Shown: positions 5,912 through 12,605, numbered from the stretch's first letter. The stretch: DNA of 12,605 nt from Actinomycetota bacterium (GCA_019348575.1 JAHWJE010000011.1:1-12605), one strand, 5' to 3'. The notes: generated by a model from the letters alone, not told the origin. A program made the numbers and translations.

Positions 5912-6918
5912 ATCCGATCTCCTCCGTAGGTCAGCAGTGCGGCGCCCCAGGAGAAGCCGGCGCCGAACGCGGTCAGCAGCACATGGCCGCCGTCCGTCGG
6001 GAGGCGCCCGTCCTCCTCGGCGAGGCCGAGCGCGAGCGGGATCGAGGCCGCCGAGGTGTTGCCGAGCTCGGCGACGTAGTCGGCGACGCGCTCGGACTCG
6101 AGGCCGAAGCGCTCGCGGACGGCGTTGATGATCCGCCCATTGGCCTGGTGGGCGATGACGAGGTCGACGTCCTCGATGCCCAGTTGCGCGAGCGCGAGCA
6201 GCTCGCGACACGAGCGCTCCATGTGGTCGACGGCCTCCTGGTAGACGAGTCGCCCCTCCATCCGCACGACGTTGTCGGCGCGGTCGATGTAGAGCACGTC
6301 GCGCTGCGCATCGGTGCCGATCACGACCGGGCCGAGCGTCGCCGGCCCGCCGGGTGCGAGCACCGCGGCGCCGGCGCCGTCGCCGAACAGCGCGGCCGTC
6401 TGACGGTCGTCGTGGTCGGTGTAGCGCCCGAGGATGTCGGCGCCGATCAGCAGGACCGTGTTCGCGCGCCCGCTCTCGATCAGCGCCGCGCCCTGCTGCA
6501 GGCCCGCGAGAAAGCCCGTGCAGGCCAGGCCCACGTCCCAGGCCATCGCGCGATCGGCGCCGAGCGCTCCGGCGACGATCGGCGCCGCCTGCGGCACGAC
6601 GTCATCCGCCGAGGAGGTCGCGACGAGCACGGCGTCGACGTAGGTGGGGTTGACGCCGGCCGCGGCAAGGGCGCGGCTGCCGGCCTCGATCGCGAGGTCC
6701 GACAGCCCTTCGCCGTCGACGGTGCGCCGGCGGGCCGAGATGCCGGTGCGCTTCGTGATCCAGCCGGGCTCGACGCCGATGCGCTCGGCGATCGCCGGGT
6801 TGTCGACGACGTTCGCGGGCAGGGCGCGGCCGAAGCCGATGATGCCCGCCGTGCGCAGCCGCGAGCGGATGCGGGGGGCGACCGGCGAGGGCGCGAGGGC
6901 AAGCTCAAGCGGGTGCAC
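5908..6918 (-). CDS. fabH: 3-oxoacyl-ACP synthase III (FabH)
   Basis: 336 residues from GTG 6918-6916, preceded by GGAGGA with a 5-base spacer. This start overlaps the end of fabD by 14 bases and is preferred to the longer frame reaching 7038, whose extra residues are not FabH-like. It has the thiolase fold with a complete FabH triad: Cys133 in DVGLACTGF, His257 in AHQANGRII and Asn287 in LGNTSAAS. Trp53 and Arg57 in GWITKRTGI match the CoA-binding residues of the family. FabH condenses an acyl-CoA primer with malonyl-ACP to start each chain. In actinobacteria it often accepts branched primers, but that preference cannot be read here. Its stop overlaps the fabG start by 4 bases, so the fabD-fabH-fabG block is probably translationally coupled. 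Confidence 0.95.
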   Translation of the reverse strand: MHPLELALAPSPVAPRIRSRLRTAGIIGFGRALPANVVDNPAIAERIGVEPGWITKRTGISARRRTVDGEGLSDLAIEAGSRALAAAGVNPTYVDAVLVATSSADDVVPQAAPIVAGALGADRAMAWDVGLACTGFLAGLQQGAALIESGRANTVLLIGADILGRYTDHDDRQTAALFGDGAGAAVLAPGGPATLGPVVIGTDAQRDVLYIDRADNVVRMEGRLVYQEAVDHMERSCRELLALAQLGIEDVDLVIAHQANGRIINAVRERFGLESERVADYVAELGNTSAASIPLALGLAEEDGRLPTDGGHVLLTAFGAGFSWGAALLTYGGDRI

Positions 6919-7789
6919 TGATCTCCTCCAGCAGGGTGTCGGCGGTGGCGGCGCTCGCGCCCCGGATGCAGCGCGGGGCGAGCTTGGAGAGCACGCGGCC
7001 GGGACCGGCGTCGATGTAGGCCTGCACGCCGAGCGCATCGAGCGTGGTCATCGTGTCGCGCCAGCGCACGGGCGAGATGAGCGCCTCGGCGAGCTCGACC
7101 GCGGGATCGGTGAACGGCGCGGCGGTCGCGCAGCTGATCACCGCGATCTGCGGCGGCTCGAAGACGGCCTCGGTCAGCGCGATGCGGAAGGGCTCGACCG
7201 CGCCCTGCATCTGCGGCGAGTGAAAGGCGCCCGCCACGCCCAGCGGCAGCGCGCGAAGACCGCTCGTCGTCGCGTCCTTGCGCGCCGCGTCGAGCGCGTC
7301 CGGCGAGCCGGAGAGGACGACCTGGCCCGGGGCGTTGTCGTTGGCGATGCTGACCCCGTGACGGGCGGCGAGCGCCGCGGACTGCGCGGGCGACGCCCCC
7401 ATCAGGGCGAGCATCGTGCCGCCGCCGGAGGCTTCGCCGGACGCGGCCATGTGATCGCCGCGGATGACGACCAGGCGCAGCGCGTCGAGGTCGGAGAGCG
7501 CGCCGGCGGCGGCCAGCGCGGAGAACTCGCCGAGCGAGTGGCCCGCCAGGGCGACCGGGTCGACGTGGTCGCGCAGGCGTGTCCAGCCGGCGAGCGAGGC
7601 GCACAGGATCGCCGGCTGCGCGAAGCGGGTGGATTCCTCGACGCGCGGGAACGGATCCTCGCCGATCAGCTCGATCGCGGCGTCGAGCAGGTCGGGGCGC
7701 ACTGCGGCCACGAGGGCGCGCATGTCGGCTGTCTGGCTGCCCTGTCCGGGGAAGAGGACAGCCGTGGGGTGGGAGTCGAGCACCCCCAC
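6905..7789 (-). CDS. fabD: Malonyl-CoA:ACP transacylase (FabD)
   Basis: 294 residues from GTG 7789. An alternative GTG lies two codons later, and neither has a strong Shine-Dalgarno. It moves malonyl from CoA to ACP to feed chain elongation. Motifs in order: FPGQGSQ (13-19, oxyanion Gln16), catalytic Ser85 in AGHSLGEF, Arg110 in VVIRGDHM, NDNAPGQVVLSG (150-161), and catalytic His190 in GAFHSPQM. The C-terminal part has FTDP, PVRW and GPGRVLSKL as in the family. It is the first gene of the fabD-fabH-fabG-acpP-accD operon. The 129-base gap upstream contains a C/G hairpin that may be the control site. No missing residues were noticed. Confidence 0.95.
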   Translation of the reverse strand: MGVLDSHPTAVLFPGQGSQTADMRALVAAVRPDLLDAAIELIGEDPFPRVEESTRFAQPAILCASLAGWTRLRDHVDPVALAGHSLGEFSALAAAGALSDLDALRLVVIRGDHMAASGEASGGGTMLALMGASPAQSAALAARHGVSIANDNAPGQVVLSGSPDALDAARKDATTSGLRALPLGVAGAFHSPQMQGAVEPFRIALTEAVFEPPQIAVISCATAAPFTDPAVELAEALISPVRWRDTMTTLDALGVQAYIDAGPGRVLSKLAPRCIRGASAATADTLLEEISAPA

Positions 7790-7823
7790 ACCGTTGCGCG
7801 CCGAGCCTGTGACGAGAGGCGTT

Positions 7824-7840
7824 CCCCCCCGTGTGGGGGG
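7824..7840. promoter_or_regulatory. C6/G6 inverted repeat upstream of the fab operon
   Basis: A run of seven C (7824-7830), GTGT, then six G (7835-7840) gives a 6-bp all-GC stem with a 4-5 base loop, 34-50 bases upstream of the fabD start. It lies between the 67-residue protein gene and fabD. No T-tract follows on either strand, so it is more likely an operator or 5'-leader structure than a terminator. It shares its C6/G6 core and position with the palindrome at 9588-9613. Confidence 0.45.
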
Positions 7841-7918
7841 AGCATCGCGGCGGGTCGGGGGGGCCGGCAGCGCGCGCTGCGGCGGCCTCGCGGGCGTGGC
7901 TCGGTCAGCCGCGGCGCG

Positions 7919-8122
7919 TCAGCCGCGCGTCGCGCCCGCGAGCTCGCCGCGCAGCGCCGCGATCTCGAGCACCGCGCTCCCGACGTACTCCGCGCGCGCC
8001 TCTTCGATCGCGGCCTCGAGCCGCGTCAGATATGGCGACGGCCTCTCGACGCCGAGCTCGAGCGCCTCGAAGCGCTCGGCCTGCAGCCGGATGAGGCGGG
8101 ATCTTGCGTCGGTGGCGTCCAT
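7919..8122 (-). CDS. Small helical protein of unknown function, 67 residues
   Basis: From ATG 8122-8120 (MDATDARSRL) to the stop at 7919. The composition is helical and charged, with heptad-like spacing of Leu/Ile/Ala (RLIRLQAERFEALELG; LTRLEAAIEEARAEYVGSAVLEIAALRGELAG), suggesting two amphipathic helices or a short coiled coil. No signal peptide or membrane segment. No obvious Shine-Dalgarno precedes this ATG, and the frame stays open upstream to 8305 with low-complexity, less protein-like sequence, so the start is the weakest part of the call. It precedes fabD on the same strand by 129 bases but is separated by the hairpin. A structural or regulatory role is possible, but no function is claimed. 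Confidence 0.6.
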   Translation of the reverse strand: MDATDARSRLIRLQAERFEALELGVERPSPYLTRLEAAIEEARAEYVGSAVLEIAALRGELAGATRG

Positions 8123-8201
8123 GGGGGCAAGTCTCTGCGGCCGCCGCCGCGCCGCCAAGCGGGTCTGTACGAACGTCGTGGTTCGGATAACCCCCGCAAC
8201 G

Positions 8202-8231
8202 TTGTCCGGTGAGGGGTTCTTCCAGTAATGT
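8202..8231 (+). promoter_or_regulatory. Possible promoter in the divergent intergenic region
   Basis: TTGTCC (8202-8207) and TAATGT (8226-8231), separated by 18 bases, resemble weak sigma-70-type -35 and -10 elements reading right. They overlap two imperfect direct copies of AAYGTTG(T)CCGGT at 8198-8210 and 8227-8238, which could be a regulator site. Transcription from here would give the 8386 gene a leader of about 150 bases. Weak, by eye only. Confidence 0.22.
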
Positions 8232-8385
8232 TGCCGGTTACGCGGGGAGTGGCTTTCCCGCGGCTCTTCCGCTCGTCGCCACGTCGCGCGGGAGGGTGTT
8301 CGCACGGTCGCTCTCCAGGGGGAGGGCGAGCCGGTAGATAGGTATCAATGCGGTCTCAGCCGCTACCACGACGGAGGGAATCCAA

Positions 8386-8616
8386 GTGCTGGCAAAGTCT
8401 TTCGGAGGCGACGTCAAGCTCTACCTCGCGCCCGACGAGCGCGTTCCGCCCCCGGGCGCGCCGAAGGAGTACGCGACGCTCGGCCAGAACGCGCCGACCG
8501 CATGGCCGTCCGGCTTCGCCTCGGACGTCCGGACCGGCAACAACGCTCCCGTGACGGGCCAGCTGTCGCCGCATGCCAAGGCTGCCCTCAGGCGGATGGG
8601 CATCACGAAGGACTAG
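8386..8616 (+). CDS. Orphan small soluble protein, 76 residues
   Basis: GTG 8386 is preceded by GGAGGG with a 7-base spacer, one of the best ribosome-binding sites in the window. The 76-residue product is polar and rich in Pro, Gly and Ala (DERVPPPGAPKEYATLG, PVTGQLSPHAKAALRRMG), with no signal peptide, membrane helix, Cys or recognised motif. The N-terminal part (residues 6-15) may form a short strand and the C-terminus a short helix. It is monocistronic, with 263 bases of leader/intergenic DNA upstream and a strong hairpin terminator 23 bases after the stop. The signals suggest a real, well-expressed gene, but I do not recognise the family. Confidence 0.75.
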   Translation: MLAKSFGGDVKLYLAPDERVPPPGAPKEYATLGQNAPTAWPSGFASDVRTGNNAPVTGQLSPHAKAALRRMGITKD

Positions 8617-8638
8617 AGCGCAGCTGCGCTGACGTCTT

Positions 8639-8668
8639 CCGAGGCCGGGGCGAGCGCCCCGGCCTCGG
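8639..8668. terminator. Strong GC hairpin, shared by two convergent genes
   Basis: A perfect 13-bp stem (8639-8651 with 8656-8668) closed by a GAGC loop lies between the stops of the 76-residue gene (8616) and the hydrolase gene (8672). A short TCGTT follows on the plus strand. A 14-base palindrome, AGCGCAGCTGCGCT (8617-8630), precedes it. The position between convergent genes fits a bidirectional terminator, although the T-tracts are poor, as is common in high-GC genomes. Confidence 0.75.
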
Positions 8669-8671
8669 TCG

Positions 8672-9550
8672 TTAAGTCGCGTCGACGCGGGCGAGCGCGG
8701 CGACGCGCGCGGTGCCGGAGACCGCCGCCACCTCGGCGGGCACGTCGGCCAGCCGGACCTGGCGCACGAAGCTCAGCCGCCGTCCGAGCGGCGCGAAGAA
8801 GTCGTCGTAGTGCGTGGGCACCACGACGCGCGGGTCCAGCCGCGGCAGGATCCGCTCCCAGTAGCGCGGCGTGAAGCTGCGCCCCGCGACGCCGGCGAGG
8901 AACACGTCGACCGGCTCGGCGCGCAGCTCGTCGTCGTCGAGGTCGGCGGAGCCCTGGTGATAGAGGCTCATGCCGGCGACCTCGATCCGGATGCCCCAGA
9001 CCTGCCCGCAGCGGTAGGCGCGGGGAGACAGGCCGTGCAGGTGATCGCAGGTCAGCTCGCCGTCCATCGGGACCCTGCGCCCGAACAACAGCCTGGAGTG
9101 GCGGCTGGGGACGAAGCGCACGACGAAGGGGCCGAGCTCGTAGGGCTTGTGCGCGACGACCTCGACGGCGAGCTCGGGCAGGCCGTGCAGGTGCATGAGC
9201 TGCGCGAGCGACGAGGACCCGTAGGCCTTCGTCGCGAAGCGGCGCGCGATCGCCGGCGCGTCGATCGCGTGATCGAAGTGGGTGTGGCCGACGAGCACGC
9301 CGGCGACGGGGCCGGGCGCCGAGATGTAGCGGTCGATCAGCGCCTCGTCGGGCATCGCGACGCGGCCGAGCAGCAGCGCCCGCAGCGGCACGCGCGACAC
9401 GTACGGATCGACGAACAGCGAGACGCCCTCGAACGTCAGGCGGTAGCCCGACACGCCGAGCCACTCGAGCTCGAGCCCCGCCGGCAGGTCGAGCGGCACG
9501 GCCTCGAGCCGGTGCAGCGCGGCGACGTCGGCGCTGGCGGGTCCGGCCAT
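8672..9550 (-). CDS. Metallo-beta-lactamase-fold hydrolase (UlaG/NAPE-PLD-like)
   Basis: 292 residues from ATG 9550. A GTG at 9583 would add 11 Arg-rich residues and is less likely. After a leader the protein has LEWLGVSGYRLTFEGVSLFVDPYV, the opening strands of the UlaG/NAPE-PLD-like branch. It then has the metal motif HTHFDH (H-x-H-x-D-H), a His in PSRHSRLLFG, Asp in YHQGSADLD and the last metal His in VVPTHYDDF. The dinuclear zinc or iron site therefore appears complete, and an enzyme is expected. Relatives hydrolyse phosphodiesters, lactones or N-acyl lipids, and the substrate here is unknown. No signal peptide, so cytoplasmic. It is divergent from the WS/DGAT pair, sharing a 99-base promoter region with a large palindrome, which hints at a lipid substrate (inference). 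Confidence 0.85.
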   Translation of the reverse strand: MAGPASADVAALHRLEAVPLDLPAGLELEWLGVSGYRLTFEGVSLFVDPYVSRVPLRALLLGRVAMPDEALIDRYISAPGPVAGVLVGHTHFDHAIDAPAIARRFATKAYGSSSLAQLMHLHGLPELAVEVVAHKPYELGPFVVRFVPSRHSRLLFGRRVPMDGELTCDHLHGLSPRAYRCGQVWGIRIEVAGMSLYHQGSADLDDDELRAEPVDVFLAGVAGRSFTPRYWERILPRLDPRVVVPTHYDDFFAPLGRRLSFVRQVRLADVPAEVAAVSGTARVAALARVDAT

Positions 9551-9587
9551 CGCGCAGAGGCTCGCACGCCGCCGCCCCGCCACGCTT

Positions 9588-9613
9588 CGCTACCCCCCGG
9601 GCGGGGGGTAGCG
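9588..9613. promoter_or_regulatory. Perfect palindrome with C6/G6 core in the divergent promoter region
   Basis: CGCTACCCCCC (9588-9598), loop GGGC, GGGGGGTAGCG (9603-9613): 11-bp perfect arms. GCTT (9584-9587) and AAGC (9617-9620) could extend it past a small bulge. It is 38 bases from the hydrolase ATG and 37 bases from the WS/DGAT GTG, the right place for one regulator to act on both. G-tract inverted repeats with flanking TA are known operators of the CsoR/RcnR/FrmR repressor family. That resemblance is suggestive only. Confidence 0.55.
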
Positions 9614-9649
9614 CTTAAGCTCGCGCGCCCCGGGTGACACGCTGGCGGG

Positions 9650-11152
9650 GTGTCTGATCACGGCCACGGTGAGCGGCTGTCAGCGATCGACGCGTCGTTT
9701 CTGCAGCTCGAGTCCGACAGCGCGCACATGCACATCGCGTGGAGCGCGTTCCTCGCTCCGTCCCCCGAGACGCCGCCGCCGAGCCTCGCCGCGCTGCGCG
9801 AGCGCGTCAGCGCGCGTCTGGACTGCGTCCCGCGCTGTCGCCAGCGCCTGCTGTCCGCGCCGCTCGGACTCGGCGAGCCGAGCTGGGTCGACGACGAGCA
9901 GTTCGACGTCGCCCACCATGTCGTGCAGCTCGGCAACCGCGAGCGCCCGATCTCGTACGCGAGCTTCGCGGCGATCCGCGACGCTGTCCTCTCGACGCCG
10001 CTGGACCGCGCGCGCCCGCTCTGGCAGATCGCGCTGATCCCGCGCCTGAGCGACGGGCGCGCGGCGGTCGTCGGCCGCGTGCACCATGCGATGGCCGACG
10101 GCGCCGCCGCGCTGCAGGTCGCGATGCTGATGCTCGACCTCGAGGACGCGCCCGACGCGCCGTCGGCGCGCTGGCGGGCGGCGGCGCCGCCGACCTCGCT
10201 GCAACGCGCGCTCGACCCGTTCCTGCGCGGCGCCCAGCTGACGTCGCGCGCCGCGCGCGACGTCGCCCGCGCCTGCGAGCACCCGCGCGCGGCGGCGGCC
10301 GCTGCGCTGCGCGACGTCGGGCGGATGGCGCAGGCGCTTGCCGAGGATCTGCTGCCCAGCGCGCCGCAGTCGCCGCTGAACGGCCCGCTCGGGCCGCGGC
10401 GCACGCTCGTGCAGCACCGCGTCTCGCTCGAGCAGCTCGGCGCGATCACGCGCGGCACGTCGTCGACGCGCAACGACGCCGGTCTCGCCGCGGTCGCCGG
10501 CGCGCTGCGGGCGCTCGCGCTCGAGGAGGGCGTGCCCGCCGAGCCGCTCAAGGCGCTCGTCCCCGTCAACGTGCGCCGCGCGCACGAGCACGGCGTCCTG
10601 GGAAATCGCGTCTCGATGACGTCGGTCTGGCTGCCGCTGCAGCTCACGACGCCCGGCGCGCGGCTGGAGCACGTGCACGAGCAGACCGCGCGCTTCAAGC
10701 GCAGCGGGCGCTCGGAGGGGGCGCAGAGCGTCATGTCCGGCTTGTCGCTGCTGCCCAGCGCGCTGCGCGCGCCCGTCCTGCGCGCTGTCGCCCCGCGGCG
10801 CTTCAACCTGACGATCTCGAGCGTTCCGGGGCCGGGCAGCGCGCTGTTCGTACAGGGCGCGCGGCTGGAGGAGATCTACCCCGTCATTCCGATGGCCGAC
10901 GAGCAGACGCTGTCGATCGGGATGCTCGCCTACGACGGCCACCTGCACTTCGGCCTGTACGCGGACCCCGACGCGCTGCCCCAGGCCACGCGCCTGGCCG
11001 AGCTGATCGACGACGAGCTGCGCGCGCTGCTGCGCGCCCGCCGGCCGCGCCCGCCGCTGCCCGTCGTCGCACCCGCCAGCGCCGGTCCCGTCGGGACCTA
11101 CGCCAACCGATCGGCCGTGCTCAGCGCGGCCGGACGAGGAGGACACGCATGA
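9650..11152 (+). CDS. Wax ester synthase/diacylglycerol acyltransferase (first copy)
   Basis: 500 residues from GTG 9650 (weak GGCGGG just upstream). The enzyme joins acyl-CoA to a long-chain alcohol or diacylglycerol, making wax ester or triacylglycerol for storage. Family motifs are in order: LSAIDASFLQLE at the N-terminus, PLWQ (123-126), the catalytic HHAMADG (His145, His146, Asp150, Gly151), the ND motif (Asn275-Asp276) and the C-terminal WS/DGAT domain with VPVNVRR, LGNRVSM, FNLTISSVPGP and SIGMLAYDGHLHFGLYADP. Length is usual for bacterial WS/DGATs. The tail after about 460 is Arg/Pro/Ala-rich. The stop overlaps the start of the second copy as ATGA. It is divergent from the hydrolase, with the palindrome upstream. 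Substrate preference cannot be told from sequence. Confidence 0.95.
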   Translation: MSDHGHGERLSAIDASFLQLESDSAHMHIAWSAFLAPSPETPPPSLAALRERVSARLDCVPRCRQRLLSAPLGLGEPSWVDDEQFDVAHHVVQLGNRERPISYASFAAIRDAVLSTPLDRARPLWQIALIPRLSDGRAAVVGRVHHAMADGAAALQVAMLMLDLEDAPDAPSARWRAAAPPTSLQRALDPFLRGAQLTSRAARDVARACEHPRAAAAAALRDVGRMAQALAEDLLPSAPQSPLNGPLGPRRTLVQHRVSLEQLGAITRGTSSTRNDAGLAAVAGALRALALEEGVPAEPLKALVPVNVRRAHEHGVLGNRVSMTSVWLPLQLTTPGARLEHVHEQTARFKRSGRSEGAQSVMSGLSLLPSALRAPVLRAVAPRRFNLTISSVPGPGSALFVQGARLEEIYPVIPMADEQTLSIGMLAYDGHLHFGLYADPDALPQATRLAELIDDELRALLRARRPRPPLPVVAPASAGPVGTYANRSAVLSAAGRGGHA

Positions 11153-12605
11153 CATCCGCCCCGACGACGCGGCGCCTGTCGGCGCTCGACGGCTCGTTCC
11201 TGCGCCTGGAGACACAGCAGTCGCACATGCACGTCGGGTGGAGCGCGGTGTTCGCCGCGCCGGACGGCGATCGGCCGCGACCGTCGGTGCAGGCCATGCG
11301 CGAGCTTGCGGCGGGGCGGCTGCACGAGGTGCCGTGGTGTCGCTGGCGCCTGGACCCCGCGCCGCTCGGCATCTCCGAGCCGCGCTGGATAGACGACCCC
11401 GACTTCGACCTCTCGGCGCAGATCGTGCAGCTCACGTCTCCCGAGGACCCCATCAGCGCCGAGACGTTCGAGGTGCTCCGCTCGACGGTGCTGTCGGCGC
11501 CGCTCGATCGCTCCAAGCCGCTGTGGCAGGTGTTCCTCGTGCCGCGCCTGGCGGACGGCCGCGTCGGCATGGTCGGCAAGATCCACCACGCGCTCGTCGA
11601 CGGCATCGCCGCGCTGCAGATCGTGCGGCTGTTCGTCGACCCCGAGCCCGAGGTCGCGTCACGGGCGCCGGTCCGCTGGCGTCCCGCCGGCGGCGGCGGC
11701 GTGGCGGGCTGGGCGATGCACGCGGCGCAGACCGCGCTCGGCGACGGCGCGGACGCGTTGCGGATGGGAACCGAGGCGCTGGCTCATCCGCGCAGCACGC
11801 TGCTTGCGGCTGCGCGCAGCGCGCGCCGGCTCGCGACCGCGGTCGCCGAGGACGTGCTGCCGCCCGCCCCCGTCTCCCAGCTCAACGGGCGGATCGGCGC
11901 GCGGCGCGTGCTCGTGGGCTACCACGCGCCGCGTTCGCTGCTGCGCGCCGCCCGCGGGCGCGGCGGCACGCTCAACGACGTCGGCCTGACCGCGGTGGCG
12001 GGCGCGCTGCGCACGCTCGCGCTGCGCCGCGGCGATTCGCCCGGCGAGCCGCTGAAGGCGATGGTGCCGGTCAGCATGCGCCGCCACGGCGAGGACGGCG
12101 CCGGCAACCAGATGGCGATGGTCTACATGCCGCTGCCGATCCACCTGGCGACCTCGGCGCAGCGCCTGGAGTGGGTGCGCGAGCAGACCTCGCGCCTGAA
12201 GCACACCGACCGCCCGGAGGCGACGCAGACCTTCGTCGACTCGCTCGGGCTCGTGCCGCCGCCGCTGCGCACCCCGGTCGCACGGGCGCTGGCGACCCCG
12301 CGCCAGTTCAACCTGACCGTGTCGCAGTCACCGGCGCCGCGCGGCTCGATCTACCTGCTCGGCTGCGAGCTCGAGGAGGTCTACTCCGTCGTGCCGATCG
12401 CCCAGGGCCACGCGCTGGCGATCGGGATGGTGCGCTACCGCAACGAGCTGTTCTTCGGCTGCTACGCCGATCCCGACGCGCTGCCGGAGGTGCACGCGCT
12501 GCCGGGGCTGCTGGAGGGTGAGCTCGAGGAGCTCGCGGCGGCGGCTGCCGCGGCGCGTCCCGCCGCTCGCCGACCGGCGGTCGAGCCGGCGACCGGCGCG
12601 CGGTC
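11149..12605 (+). CDS. Wax ester synthase/diacylglycerol acyltransferase (second copy, cut by window end)
   Basis: ATG 11149 has a strong GAGGAGG site and overlaps the first copy's stop by 4 bases, so the pair is co-translated. The frame is open to the window end (485 codons), so the C-terminus is missing, though the domain is essentially complete. Motifs: RLSALDGSFLRLE, PLWQ, the catalytic HHALVDG (His146, His147, Asp151, Gly152), the ND motif (Asn276-Asp277), VPVSMRR, GNQMAM, FNLTVSQSPAP and AIGMVRYRNELFFGCYADP. Beyond about residue 460 the sequence becomes an Ala/Arg/Pro-rich tail. It aligns along its length with the first copy (for example DGSFLRLE against DASFLQLE) but is clearly divergent, indicating an old tandem duplication. 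The two may differ in acyl or alcohol preference. Confidence 0.95.
   Translation, partial: MTSAPTTRRLSALDGSFLRLETQQSHMHVGWSAVFAAPDGDRPRPSVQAMRELAAGRLHEVPWCRWRLDPAPLGISEPRWIDDPDFDLSAQIVQLTSPEDPISAETFEVLRSTVLSAPLDRSKPLWQVFLVPRLADGRVGMVGKIHHALVDGIAALQIVRLFVDPEPEVASRAPVRWRPAGGGGVAGWAMHAAQTALGDGADALRMGTEALAHPRSTLLAAARSARRLATAVAEDVLPPAPVSQLNGRIGARRVLVGYHAPRSLLRAARGRGGTLNDVGLTAVAGALRTLALRRGDSPGEPLKAMVPVSMRRHGEDGAGNQMAMVYMPLPIHLATSAQRLEWVREQTSRLKHTDRPEATQTFVDSLGLVPPPLRTPVARALATPRQFNLTVSQSPAPRGSIYLLGCELEEVYSVVPIAQGHALAIGMVRYRNELFFGCYADPDALPEVHALPGLLEGELEELAAAAAAARPAARRPAVEPATGAR

Noticed and set aside
7824..7840. Rho-independent terminator before fabD
   Set aside because: The stem is only 6 bp and no T-tract follows on either strand. 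Its place just before fabD suits a control site better.
9680..11215. 511-residue minus-strand frame opposite the first WS/DGAT gene
   Set aside because: Antisense shadow of a gene with all family motifs. No ribosome-binding site or recognised domain.
11238..12521. 427-residue plus-strand frame inside the second WS/DGAT gene
   Set aside because: Shadow frame, Arg/Ala-rich. The real gene is the frame from 11149, which has HHALVDG and the other WS/DGAT motifs and stays open to the window end.

Overview
The window is very GC-rich bacterial DNA with dense, actinobacterial-style gene layout: overlapping ATGA start/stop junctions, many GTG starts, a FAS-II gene cluster and paired wax ester synthase/diacylglycerol acyltransferases (WS/DGATs). 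This suits a high-GC actinomycete. The gene order and the small lineage-type proteins hint at Thermoleophilia (Solirubrobacter/Conexibacter relatives), but that placement is inference from memory and not from any search. No tRNA, rRNA, CRISPR array or insertion sequence was seen.

Left part (1-2283, all minus strand). The window opens with the N-terminus of an exported protein that runs off the edge. A gene-poor stretch follows, then a 69-residue membrane protein, a ferric-reductase-like haem membrane protein whose reading frame is broken, a secreted protein with a degenerate intradiol-dioxygenase fold that overlaps the reductase start, and a 76-residue ferritin-like helical protein. The dioxygenase-like and reductase genes look translationally coupled and may form a membrane redox pair.

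Middle (2485-8122). A lone plus-strand SAM methyltransferase converges with a minus-strand fatty-acid synthesis operon, transcribed fabD, fabH, fabG, acpP, accD. The operon supplies malonyl-CoA (carboxyltransferase), malonyl-ACP (FabD), the first condensation (FabH), keto reduction (FabG) and the carrier (AcpP). The elongating condensing enzyme fabF/kasA, often present in actinobacterial versions of this cluster, is absent, as are dehydratase and enoyl reductase. fabG is interrupted by a one-base frameshift in a G run. That break and the one in the reductase gene may both be assembly errors. A 67-residue helical protein and a C6/G6 hairpin lie upstream of fabD.

Right part (8386-12605). A 76-residue orphan gene with a strong ribosome-binding site ends at a strong GC hairpin shared with a convergent metallo-beta-lactamase-fold hydrolase gene. 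That hydrolase gene is divergent from two tandem, overlapping WS/DGAT genes, the second cut by the window edge. A perfect 11-bp-arm palindrome with C6/G6 cores sits between them and resembles the hairpin before fabD, raising the possibility of shared control of fatty-acid synthesis and storage-lipid formation. Overall this is an acyl-chain synthesis and storage-lipid neighbourhood beside a small uncharacterised membrane redox locus.
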